NCBI GenBank assembly: GCA_902796295.1
Contig: CADBOL010000311.1
Coordinates: forward strand, 1 to 6,606
Origin: Oscillospiraceae bacterium
Lineage (GTDB): Bacteria; Bacillota; Clostridia; Oscillospirales; Acutalibacteraceae
Reading direction: 5' to 3'
DNA: 6,606 bases
The position numbers and the translations under genes were made by a program. The first letter of the stretch is position 1, and the number at the start of each line of letters is the position of its first letter. Of this stretch, positions 1 to 5,660 are shown piece after piece. The notes under the pieces were generated by a model. The model searched no databases. It saw nothing but the letters and a program-made list of their open reading frames with translations, and was not told the origin of the DNA.

Positions 1-53
1 CCGTTTTCATCTTAACTGCCGTCGCCCGGACCGGGCATTTAAGCGAAAAATGA
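1..53 (+). CDS. possible C-terminal end of an upstream gene (partial)
   Basis: The frame that begins at base 3 is open from the window edge and ends with TGA at 51-53. It reads VFILTAVARTGHLSEK, a mix of hydrophobic and charged residues that would suit a protein C-terminus. The intergenic hairpin repeat starts five bases after this stop, which fits elements of that kind sitting just behind genes. A second frame is also open from the edge, to TAG at 59-61, but its Arg/Lys-rich reading looks less natural. With only 16 residues the family cannot be named, and the open frame could be chance. Confidence 0.3.
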   Translation, partial: VFILTAVARTGHLSEK

Positions 54-57
54 ATAA

Positions 58-123
58 GTAGGGCGCGGATACATCCGCGCCGCAAGTCAGCAGTTAGCAG
101 GGAGCAGTGAACAGTTAACGGTC
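58..123. repeat. intergenic hairpin plus 7-base periodic tract
   Basis: A perfect 9-bp inverted repeat, GGCGCGGAT (62-70) and ATCCGCGCC (73-81), is separated by two bases. Shortly after it comes a run with a period of seven: AGCAGTT (89-95), AGCAGGG (96-102), AGCAGTG (103-109), AACAGTT (110-116) and AACGGTC (117-123). The combination resembles short interspersed intergenic elements that I recall from Clostridia genomes, but I cannot confirm family membership from one copy. The hairpin might also help end upstream transcription, although no T tract follows it. Confidence 0.5.
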
Positions 124-287
124 GCTTTGCTCCGGATTATAATTATATAAAGGCCTGCGGGGTTCATCTGAATCCTGTAAGCCGTTTTCTTTTTTGTCGA
201 TTTTTACAAACCTGTTGTGTCTGACAGAAGGCTGAATACACTATATATTGTGCTTTCGGAAGGCTGTGTAAAACTTGCAATTATCCT
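124..287. other. intergenic stretch with no recognised gene
   Basis: This AT-rich DNA separates the repeat element from the dnaD promoter. No frame here looks like protein. Two minor items are visible: the octamer GAAGGCTG occurs at 227-234 and again at 258-265, and CACTATATATTGTG (238-251) is an imperfect palindrome. Either could be a regulator site upstream of the promoter, but neither matches an operator I recognise. Confidence 0.3.
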
Positions 288-316
288 TTGATTTTTCATC
301 CGAAAAAGATTATAAT
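288..316 (+). promoter_or_regulatory. sigma-A promoter for the dnaD-dnaC-tex operon
   Basis: A -35 hexamer TTGATT (288-293, four of six matches) is separated by exactly 17 bases from a consensus -10 TATAAT (311-316). Transcription should start near 323, giving a leader of about 45 bases before the ATG at 368. The leader contains a small hairpin, CGCGGC (333-338) with GCCGTG (343-348) and a GTAT loop, just ahead of the ribosome binding site. Confidence 0.75.
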
Positions 317-367
317 ATTGCGGTAAAATAATCGCGGCGTATGCCGTGAAACTGCAAGGTGTTTTCG

Positions 368-1381
368 ATGGGCTTCACACTTAAAATCACGGGGTCCGGG
401 TGTTTCGGAGTCCCGGATGCGATTGTGGATGAATATCTCCGTTTTGCGGGCGGAGACCAGCTTAAGGTTTTGCTGGCCGTGCTCAGATATCCCGAAAGCG
501 GAGTTACCGATATTTCACAATTGACAAAGCTGAATGAAAGCGACGTTGCGGACTGCCTTAAATTCTGGGAACTCACGGGAGTTATCAGTCAGGGCGGGCC
601 GTCGGCGCAGATTCCCGCTGCCGGAAAAGAGGAGCCCGTGAGATTCATACCGGGTCAGCAGCAGACGAAAGAGGAGAAAAAGGCGCTTCCTCCCGCAGAT
701 GCTTTCACCGATTACACAAGACCGTCCGCCGCGGAGATTGCGACCCGTATGGATGAATCCGCAGAAATCAGGGAGCTTTTCAGGGAGCTGCAGTCAAAGC
801 TCGGCAAGACTATCGGCTATGACGGCCAGTGCACTTTTTTGCGGCTGTATGATAATTACGGCCTGCCGGCCGATGTCATCTATATGCTCGTTGATTATTG
901 CGTAAGCACAGGCAAGACCGGTTATTCATATATCGAGAAGGCGGGCAGAAGCTGGGCGGAGCAGGAAATCGACACAATAGATAAAGCCTGCGACAAAATA
1001 TCAAAGCTCAACAGCGTCAACTCATTCTGGAACAGATTTGCAATCGAGCAGGGTCTCAAGAATTCAAAGCCCACGGCATCTCAGGCAAAATACATTGAAA
1101 CCTGGCTGGGCGAATACAAGATGGATTTTGATATGATATGCCTGGCATATGAAAAGATGGTTGAGAGAACCGGAAAGCTCAGCTTTGCCTATATGGAAAC
1201 AATGCTCGCAAGCTGGCATAACAGCGGATACAAGCGGGTTTCCGATATAGAGAGAGCCGAAAAGGCGAGGAAGGAAGCGGCGGCAAAGCCCTCCGACAGC
1301 TCCGCATCATATAACCTTGATAAATTCAAGGAAAACGGAATCAAAAAAACGCCAAAATATGAAAGGTCGGAGAAAAAATGA
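368..1381 (+). CDS. dnaD: DnaD-domain replication initiation protein
   Basis: The 337-residue product is a DnaD-type primosome protein, a family that in Firmicutes helps DnaA and the helicase loader open DNA and recruit the replicative helicase. Residues 1-75 look like the N-terminal winged-helix region. A charged, probably flexible linker follows (about 80-130). Two DnaD C-terminal (DnaB_2-type) units then come at about 130-205 and 215-295. Each ends in a variant of the family signature YxxxIxxxW: Y188/A192/W196 and Y275/M279/W283. The Lys-rich tail suits nucleic-acid contact. I prefer the ATG at 368, because AGGTG (357-361) then lies six bases upstream; an in-frame GTG at 359 lies inside that site. 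The stop overlaps the next start as ATGA, implying coupled translation with the loader. The family call is firm; equivalence to Bacillus DnaD is not proven. Confidence 0.88.
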   Translation: MGFTLKITGSGCFGVPDAIVDEYLRFAGGDQLKVLLAVLRYPESGVTDISQLTKLNESDVADCLKFWELTGVISQGGPSAQIPAAGKEEPVRFIPGQQQTKEEKKALPPADAFTDYTRPSAAEIATRMDESAEIRELFRELQSKLGKTIGYDGQCTFLRLYDNYGLPADVIYMLVDYCVSTGKTGYSYIEKAGRSWAEQEIDTIDKACDKISKLNSVNSFWNRFAIEQGLKNSKPTASQAKYIETWLGEYKMDFDMICLAYEKMVERTGKLSFAYMETMLASWHNSGYKRVSDIERAEKARKEAAAKPSDSSASYNLDKFKENGIKKTPKYERSEKK

Positions 1382-2352
1382 GTTACTCCAAAGCGAATCT
1401 GAGATATACAGATGAGGTTATCGCCAAAAGAAAAAGCGATGCCGAGATGATTCAGAGAGATAGGCAGATTCAGGTTATCCGAAAGATTCCCGAAATCGGC
1501 AGATATCTTAAAGAGCTTTCGGGGCTCGCCTCCGGTCTGCTCAGATCAATGGAATCGGATGATTTTGAGTCTATGATGAGAGAAATCACCGACACCAATC
1601 AGAAAGCTCAGAGAAAAATCCGCTCGCTCCTTGTTGAAAACGGCTACCCGGAAGATTATCTTGACACGCCATACACCTGCCCGGAGTGCGGCGACAGCGG
1701 ATTTGTAAACGGCTATGCCTGCTCCTGCCGCAAAGAGCTGCTCAGCGAATTGAATGTACGCGATCTCGAGGCAGTTTCGCCCGCGCGAAACTGCAGATTT
1801 GATAATTTTTCGCTCGGTTATTATTCGGATATCTCCGATGCGCAATACGGAGTGTCTCCCCGTGAAAAAATGGAAGATATTCTTGAATACTGCAAAGCGT
1901 ACGCCGCGGATTTTGATATGAATTCCAACTCCGTCTATATGTGCGGAGCAACGGGCCTGGGCAAAACTCACCTCTCGCTCGCCATAGCAAATGTCGCGGC
2001 GCGCAAGGGATACAGCGTTGTCTATTACTCCGCGCAGAATCTGCTCTCGGATATTGAGAGAGAAAAATTCAGCGGGGCAAGGCCGCACACCGAGTCAAAG
2101 GCGCTCGGCTGCGATCTGCTGATAATCGACGACCTCGGCAGCGAATTCTCAACGCAGTTTACCGTTTCACAGATATACAATATCCTCAATGACAGGATAA
2201 ACCGCTCAAAGCCGGTCATCATCAGCACAAATCTCAGCCCCGAGGAGCTTGAGAAAAAATACACTCAGCGCATTACCTCAAGGATAATAGGCAATTACAC
2301 TCCGCTGTTTTTCATGGGCAGCGATATAAGACAGATAAAAAGCGCAGAATAA
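1378..2352 (+). CDS. dnaC: DnaC/DnaI-type AAA+ helicase loader
   Basis: This 324-residue AAA+ ATPase of the DnaC/DnaI/IstB group is expected to deliver the replicative DnaB-type helicase to single-stranded DNA at origins or restart sites. The N-terminal 95 residues are helical and charged, as in helicase-binding domains. A CxxC-x10-CxC zinc-binding cluster follows (C101, C104, C115, C117), comparable to the zinc module of Bacillus DnaI. The ATPase domain shows Walker A GATGLGKT (190-197), Walker B LLIIDD (247-252), a sensor-1 segment IISTNL (281-286) and RITSR (298-302), the likely arginine-finger region. The start overlaps the dnaD stop by four bases, with GGAG (1369-1372) five bases upstream. 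Adjacency to a DnaD-domain gene favours a chromosomal loader over an IstB transposition helper, since no transposase is nearby. In Bacillus nomenclature it would be dnaI. Confidence 0.9.
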   Translation: MSYSKANLRYTDEVIAKRKSDAEMIQRDRQIQVIRKIPEIGRYLKELSGLASGLLRSMESDDFESMMREITDTNQKAQRKIRSLLVENGYPEDYLDTPYTCPECGDSGFVNGYACSCRKELLSELNVRDLEAVSPARNCRFDNFSLGYYSDISDAQYGVSPREKMEDILEYCKAYAADFDMNSNSVYMCGATGLGKTHLSLAIANVAARKGYSVVYYSAQNLLSDIEREKFSGARPHTESKALGCDLLIIDDLGSEFSTQFTVSQIYNILNDRINRSKPVIISTNLSPEELEKKYTQRITSRIIGNYTPLFFMGSDIRQIKSAE

Positions 2353-2362
2353 GGACAAAGAC

Positions 2363-4531
2363 ATGGATATTATTGCTTCTCTAACAAATCAATTCAAACT
2401 TCAGACATGGCAGGTTGAGAATGTCGTAAAGCTTCTCGACGAGGGCAACACCGTGCCCTTCATCGCAAGATACAGAAAGGAGCAGCACGGCACCCTTGAC
2501 GACCAGATTATCCGCGAGCTCTCCGAGCGCCTGGAATATCTGAGAAATCTCGACAAGCGCCGCGAGGAGGTCAGAAATCTCATCGCCGCTCAGGAAAAAC
2601 TGACCGATGAAATATCCGCCTCTCTTGACAAGGCGGCCACAATCACCGAGATTGACGATATTTACAGACCGTTCCGCCCCAAGAGAAAGACAAGGGCATC
2701 CGTCGCGAAAGAAAAGGGCCTTGAGCCTCTCGCGAATGAAATCTTTGAGCAGAAAGCGGATTCCCCCGCCCCGATTGAGCTCGCCGGAAAATATATCGAT
2801 GAGGAAAAGGGCGTCGCCACGGCAGAGGATGCTCTCAAAGGCGCTCTCGACATCATCGCAGAAAATATTTCGGATGACCCGGATATAAGAAGAAGACTGC
2901 GCAATCTTTTCACCGTCATCGGCACAGTCACCGTCAAGGCGTCTGATGAAAACGCGCAAAGCGTTTACACTATGTATTATGACTACTCCGAGCCGGTCAA
3001 GACGATAGCCGGCCACAGAGTGCTCGCCATAGACAGAGGAGAGAAGGAGAAATTCCTTAAGGTCAGCGTTACCATCGACACGGTCAAGGCGTCAAATATC
3101 ATCACCGGCGCGATGCTCAACCCTCTCGGCTCGCCCACCACAGAGGCGGTCAGGGAAGCGTGCACCGACGCTTACACCCGTCTGATATATCCCTCAATAG
3201 AGCGTGAAATCCGCAATATGCTCACCGAGCGCGCCGCCGCCGGGGCAATAAAGGTATTTTCACTCAACACAAAAGAGCTCCTGCTTCAGCCGCCCGTAAA
3301 GGGCAAGACCGTCATCGGTCTCGACCCGGGTTACAGGACCGGCTGCAAGGTTGCCGTGGTTGACAAGACCGGCAAGGTGCTCGACACGGGAGTTATCTAT
3401 GTCACTCACTCCGAGGCGCAGAGAAACAGCGCCAAAGTGCTCATAAAGAATTTAATCAAAAAATATAATGTTGACTGCATTTCAATCGGCAACGGCACCG
3501 CGTCAAAAGAGACGGAAATGTTTGCCGCCGAAGTGCTTCACGAGATTGACGCCAAGGTTTCATATATGGTCGTCAGCGAGGCGGGCGCGTCGGTTTACTC
3601 CGCCTCAAAGCTCGCCGCAAAAGAATTCCCCGATTATGATGTTTCGCTCAGGAGCGCCGTTTCAATCGCGCGCCGTCTGCAGGACCCTCTCGCGGAGCTT
3701 GTCAAGATAGACCCCAAGGCAATCGGCGTCGGTCAGTATCAGCACGATATGCCCCCCAAGGAGCTCGACGCGTCGCTTGACGCCGTTATCGAAGACGCCG
3801 TAAACTCAGTCGGCGTTGACCTCAACACGGCATCCGCCCCGCTGCTCTCGAGAGTGTCGGGCATAAACTCGGCAATTGCCGAAAATATAGTGGATTACAG
3901 AGATGAAAACGGCGAATTCACGGGCAGAAGCCAGCTCAAAAAGGTGCCGAAGCTCGGAGCCAAGGCGTTTGAACAGTGCGCCGGATTCCTGAGAATAGCC
4001 GAGAGCAAAAACCCGCTCGATAATACCGGCGTTCACCCGGAGAGCTATGACGCGGCGCTGAATCTGCTCAAACTCTTCTCTTATGACAAGAAAGATATCG
4101 GCGGCGAAGATATCAAATCAATCTCGGCGCAGGTTGCTCTCATGGGCGAGGAAACGGTCGCGGAAAAGCTAGGCATAGGCGTACCCACCCTCAAAGACAT
4201 TGTCAAGGAGCTCATCGCCCCCGGCAGAGACCCGAGAGACGAGCTGCCTCAGCCGATGCTGCGCACCGATGTCATGGATATAAAGGATCTGAAACCCGGC
4301 ATGGAGATGAAGGGAACCGTCAGGAATGTAACCGATTTCGGCGCCTTTGTCGATATAGGGGTTCACGAGGACGGCCTTGTTCATATTTCGCAGATTACCG
4401 AGAAATATATCAAGCACCCCTCCGATGTGCTCAAAGTCGGCCAGGTCATCACGGTATGGGTGCTCAAGACGGATCTCGCGAAAAACCGCATCTCACTCAC
4501 AATGAAGGAAAAGAATATACCGAAAGAATAA
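2363..4531 (+). CDS. tex: Tex, S1-domain RNA-binding transcription accessory protein
   Basis: The 722-residue product is a full-length Tex protein, a bacterial relative of eukaryotic Spt6 that binds nucleic acid and affects transcription or RNA stability in the cytoplasm. The N-terminal helical Tex region includes the conserved PFIARYRKE (32-40) and YRPFRPKRKTRA (101-112). The YqgF/RNase H-like domain starts around 316 with GLDPGYRTGCKVAVVD (319-334) and IGNGTASKE (375-383). The very conserved stretch from VSEAGASVYSASKLA (404-418) to GVGQYQHD (455-462) follows. Helix-hairpin-helix repeats lie near 485-550, and a C-terminal S1 domain covers about 643-716, with GTVRNVTDFGAFVDIG at 651-666. The start has AAGGA (2351-2355) seven bases upstream, overlapping the previous stop codon. 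The gap of ten bases places it in the same transcript as the replication genes. No frameshift or missing block is visible. Confidence 0.97.
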   Translation: MDIIASLTNQFKLQTWQVENVVKLLDEGNTVPFIARYRKEQHGTLDDQIIRELSERLEYLRNLDKRREEVRNLIAAQEKLTDEISASLDKAATITEIDDIYRPFRPKRKTRASVAKEKGLEPLANEIFEQKADSPAPIELAGKYIDEEKGVATAEDALKGALDIIAENISDDPDIRRRLRNLFTVIGTVTVKASDENAQSVYTMYYDYSEPVKTIAGHRVLAIDRGEKEKFLKVSVTIDTVKASNIITGAMLNPLGSPTTEAVREACTDAYTRLIYPSIEREIRNMLTERAAAGAIKVFSLNTKELLLQPPVKGKTVIGLDPGYRTGCKVAVVDKTGKVLDTGVIYVTHSEAQRNSAKVLIKNLIKKYNVDCISIGNGTASKETEMFAAEVLHEIDAKVSYMVVSEAGASVYSASKLAAKEFPDYDVSLRSAVSIARRLQDPLAELVKIDPKAIGVGQYQHDMPPKELDASLDAVIEDAVNSVGVDLNTASAPLLSRVSGINSAIAENIVDYRDENGEFTGRSQLKKVPKLGAKAFEQCAGFLRIAESKNPLDNTGVHPESYDAALNLLKLFSYDKKDIGGEDIKSISAQVALMGEETVAEKLGIGVPTLKDIVKELIAPGRDPRDELPQPMLRTDVMDIKDLKPGMEMKGTVRNVTDFGAFVDIGVHEDGLVHISQITEKYIKHPSDVLKVGQVITVWVLKTDLAKNRISLTMKEKNIPKE

Positions 4532-4572
4532 AAGCAGATACAGCAAGAGACAGTCAAACAGATTATTACAAA

Positions 4573-4608
4573 CAGCCCGCAAGGTTTTAATCAATGCCTT
4601 GAGGGCTG
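4573..4608 (+). terminator. probable terminator after tex
   Basis: CAGCCCGCAAGG (4573-4584) pairs with CCTTGAGGGCTG (4597-4608) over 12 positions with one G-A mismatch and a 12-base loop. The tail CTATATTTG is only partly T-rich, so termination may be incomplete. It lies 41 bases past the tex stop, the right place to end the dnaD-dnaC-tex transcript. Confidence 0.55.
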
Positions 4609-4709
4609 CTATATTTGCCTGAAAATCATAATGGTCATTGTCCGTCTCATAGATTTAAAGAGATTTTATTACCTTTTTTGATTTTTTTATTCATAAATCA
4701 TTTTTCCCC
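4609..4709. other. AT-rich spacer between tex terminator and hicA promoter
   Basis: No gene is visible. The later half is strongly T-rich on the plus strand. It contains a weak inverted repeat, TGATTT (4679-4684) with AAATCA (4695-4700), followed by TTTTT (4701-4705). This could be a backup terminator, but an all-AT 6-bp stem is weak. The AT richness may also act as an UP-type element for the adjacent hicA promoter; that is inference. Confidence 0.3.
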
Positions 4710-4738
4710 TTGACTGTCTGCATTATCCGTGATATTAT
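4710..4738 (+). promoter_or_regulatory. sigma-A promoter for hicAB
   Basis: TTGACT (4710-4715, five of six matches) and TATTAT (4733-4738, five of six) are separated by exactly 17 bases. Transcription should start near 4745, only about 25 bases before the hicA ATG. The promoter shows that the toxin-antitoxin module is transcribed independently of tex. Confidence 0.75.
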
Positions 4739-4740
4739 GT

Positions 4741-4755
4741 AACTGAAAAACAGTT
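4741..4755. promoter_or_regulatory. inverted repeat at hicA start, candidate autoregulatory operator
   Basis: AACTG (4741-4745) and CAGTT (4751-4755) form a perfect inverted repeat around AAAAA. It can be extended one step outward by G4739 with C4757. It sits immediately after the -10 box and covers the predicted transcription start, where a bound repressor would block RNA polymerase. HicB proteins with a ribbon-helix-helix domain commonly repress their own operon by binding such repeats. Assigning HicB as the binder is inference. Confidence 0.5.
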
Positions 4756-4770
4756 GCAAGGCGGCGTGAC

Positions 4771-5022
4771 ATGAGCACAAAAGAAAAACTGATCAAATGT
4801 CTTCTCAACAAGCCGAATGATTTCACATATGACGAATTAAGAACTTTACTGAAATACCTCGGGTTCTCCGAAGATACGGGCGCAAACGGCTCAAGAGTGA
4901 GATTTTATAATTCCCGCATAAACAGAATCATAAAAATCCATAAACCTCACCCCGGCAATATCGTAAAAATGTATGTTATCAAAGAAATAATTGATTTACT
5001 GAAGGAGGATAAATTAATATGA
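4771..5022 (+). CDS. hicA: HicA-family mRNA interferase toxin
   Basis: The 83-residue product is a small HicA-type toxin, a dsRBD-like fold that cleaves mRNA in the cytoplasm and is neutralised by HicB. Family-like features are the helical start (TKEKLIKCLL), the sheet segment GSRVRF (40-45), IHKPHPGN (56-63) and the closing helix VIKEIIDLL (69-77). Many HicA proteins have a catalytic histidine in a GSH motif at the sheet; here that position is R42, as in the GSRVR subgroup. H57 and H60 are therefore the only histidines available. Length is typical. AAGG (4758-4761), or the longer AAGGCGG, precedes the ATG. The gene is AT-rich: a hand count gives about 35% G+C, against 48% and 65% in two 60-base samples of tex. 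This suggests horizontal acquisition. Activity cannot be judged from sequence alone. Confidence 0.88.
   Translation: MSTKEKLIKCLLNKPNDFTYDELRTLLKYLGFSEDTGANGSRVRFYNSRINRIIKIHKPHPGNIVKMYVIKEIIDLLKEDKLI
5002..5008 (+). promoter_or_regulatory. strong hicB ribosome binding site
   Basis: AAGGAGG is a near-perfect Shine-Dalgarno sequence ten bases before the hicB ATG, located inside the hicA coding region. It is clearly stronger than the hicA site, so antitoxin is likely made in excess over toxin from the shared mRNA. Confidence 0.7.
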
Positions 5023-5354
5023 GTGCTTTACTTGAATACAAAGGATATTACGGCAGCACCGGAGTTTCGGTTGAAGACGGCGTTCTTTTCGGAAAAATCC
5101 TCTTTATCGACGATCTTGTAACTTATGAAGGAGAAGATGTTAACGAATTAAAATCGGCATTTGAGCAGGAAGTTGACGATTATATTGAATACTGCGAAAA
5201 GACAGGCAAGACACCGGAAAAAGCATTCAAAGGTGTTTTCAATGTCCGCATAACTCCGGAATTGCACAAAGCATTATCCATAGAGGCGGCTAAAAGAAAT
5301 ATCACATTGAATCAGCTGGTTTCAACGGCGCTTGCTCATGAAGTATCCGCATAA
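5019..5354 (+). CDS. hicB: HicB-family antitoxin with ribbon-helix-helix domain
   Basis: The 111-residue product is a HicB antitoxin, expected to bind and block HicA and to repress the hicAB promoter. The N-terminal half (about 3-60) is the HicB partial RNase H-like fold: YKGYYGSTGVSVEDGVLFGK is typical, followed by FIDDLVTYEGEDVNELKSAF and a helix ending near E60. A linker leads to a C-terminal Arc/MetJ-type ribbon-helix-helix unit (about 73-108), with FNVRITPELHKAL as the strand and first helix and NITLNQLVSTALAHEV as the second. The ATG overlaps the hicA stop as ATGA, the usual toxin-first hicAB order. Length and domain order are complete, and no frameshift is seen. G+C by hand count over 300 bases is near 42%, intermediate between hicA and the housekeeping genes. 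Confidence 0.9.
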   Translation: MSALLEYKGYYGSTGVSVEDGVLFGKILFIDDLVTYEGEDVNELKSAFEQEVDDYIEYCEKTGKTPEKAFKGVFNVRITPELHKALSIEAAKRNITLNQLVSTALAHEVSA

Positions 5355-5358
5355 AAAA

Positions 5359-5410
5359 CTGATATCAAGGGCACGGAGTTTTGTAAGCTCCGTGCCCTTA
5401 GGTATTTCAG
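5359..5410. terminator. long hairpin terminator, best suited to the minus strand
   Basis: A perfect 12-bp stem, AAGGGCACGGAG (5367-5378) and CTCCGTGCCCTT (5388-5399), has a 9-base loop. It extends outward with small bulges to about 20 pairs (5359-5366 with 5401-5410). On the plus strand it ends hicAB, but the downstream bases ATTGTTATTC form only a weak T tract. Read on the minus strand, the extended stem is followed at once by TTTTTT (complement of 5353-5358), a classic intrinsic terminator. It probably works in both directions. Confidence 0.75.
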
Positions 5411-5414
5411 ATTG

Positions 5415-5543
5415 TTATTCATCATTTTTATAATCACTCATAAAGACATAATAATTTGTATCAGATTTCCCGAAGCGATAAGAATAATCAGGGAGAATTG
5501 CGCTTATTTTTTTGAATTCCCCCGGTATCTTTATATTCTCGTT
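5415..5543 (-). pseudogene. possible 3' remnant of a minus-strand gene
   Basis: On the minus strand an open frame of 42 codons ends in TAA (complement of 5415-5417). Upstream it is closed by an in-frame TAA inside the CIRCE element, and no usable start codon exists apart from one internal ATG near the end. The reading includes IPGEFKKISAILPDYSYRFG and later TNYYVFMSDYKNDE, which look like natural protein. The stop lies five bases before a hairpin that on this strand is a textbook terminator. I infer the tail of a gene whose 5' part was lost, perhaps when the clpB regulatory region or hicAB arrived. I do not recognise the family. A 42-codon open frame in AT-rich DNA can also arise by chance. 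Confidence 0.33.
5532..5537 (+). promoter_or_regulatory. candidate -10 box for clpB, upstream of CIRCE
   Basis: TATATT lies seven bases before CIRCE, so a transcript would start at about the first base of the operator, the usual arrangement for HrcA-controlled genes. The -35 region (TTTTGA at 5510-5515, 16-base spacing) is poor. An alternative -10, TAGAAT (5622-5627), lies nearer the gene but also lacks a good -35. Confidence 0.3.
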
Positions 5544-5570
5544 TTAGCACTCTAACATTATGAGTGCTAA
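5544..5570. promoter_or_regulatory. CIRCE element (HrcA operator)
   Basis: TTAGCACTC (5544-5552) and GAGTGCTAA (5562-5570) with a spacer of exactly nine bases match the CIRCE consensus at every position. HrcA binds this operator and represses heat-shock genes until unfolded protein titrates GroEL. The element starts 117 bases before the clpB ATG and is the only recognisable operator in the gap, so clpB is the evident target. Confidence 0.95.
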
Positions 5571-5660
5571 TTATTTACACTTCGTTCATAATCTCTGCGT
5601 ATTTTATTCACAATGATATTGTAGAATCGTGGTGTAAGTTAAGCTGAGGAGGCGAATATA
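5571..5660 (+). promoter_or_regulatory. clpB leader with strong ribosome binding site
   Basis: The leader is AT-rich. It contains a small inverted repeat, ACAAT (5610-5614) and ATTGT (5618-5622), which extends through ATTC (5606-5609) and GAAT (5624-5627) with a one-base bulge. GAGGAGG (5646-5652) is a near-consensus ribosome binding site eight bases before the ATG at 5661. I see no CtsR-type direct repeat of GGTCAAA. Confidence 0.5.

Noticed and set aside
24..36. GCCCGG-A-CCGGGC palindrome as a terminator
   Set aside because: The spacer is one base, so only a shorter stem can form, and no T tract follows. It may simply be coding sequence of the upstream gene.
359..367. GTG start three codons upstream of the chosen dnaD ATG
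   Set aside because: The GTG lies inside the best ribosome binding sequence AGGTG (357-361), which is well spaced for the ATG at 368.
310..576. Minus-strand frame across the dnaD promoter and 5' end
   Set aside because: It lies opposite a well-supported coding start and promoter, and its Ser/Thr-rich reading resembles no protein family I know.
1546..2088. Long minus-strand frame within the helicase loader gene
   Set aside because: It is antisense to the zinc-finger and Walker motifs of dnaC, with no ribosome binding site or recognisable domain.
1378..2352. IstB transposition helper instead of a replication loader
   Set aside because: No istA-type transposase or insertion-sequence ends are nearby, and the gene is coupled to a DnaD-domain gene.
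2381..3016. 211-codon minus-strand frame within tex
   Set aside because: It is a by-product of the codon pattern in tex, which is intact and highly conserved on the plus strand.
4593..4770. tRNA, riboswitch or small RNA in the tex-hicA gap
   Set aside because: No cloverleaf, conserved riboswitch core or strong structured region beyond the terminator hairpin is visible.
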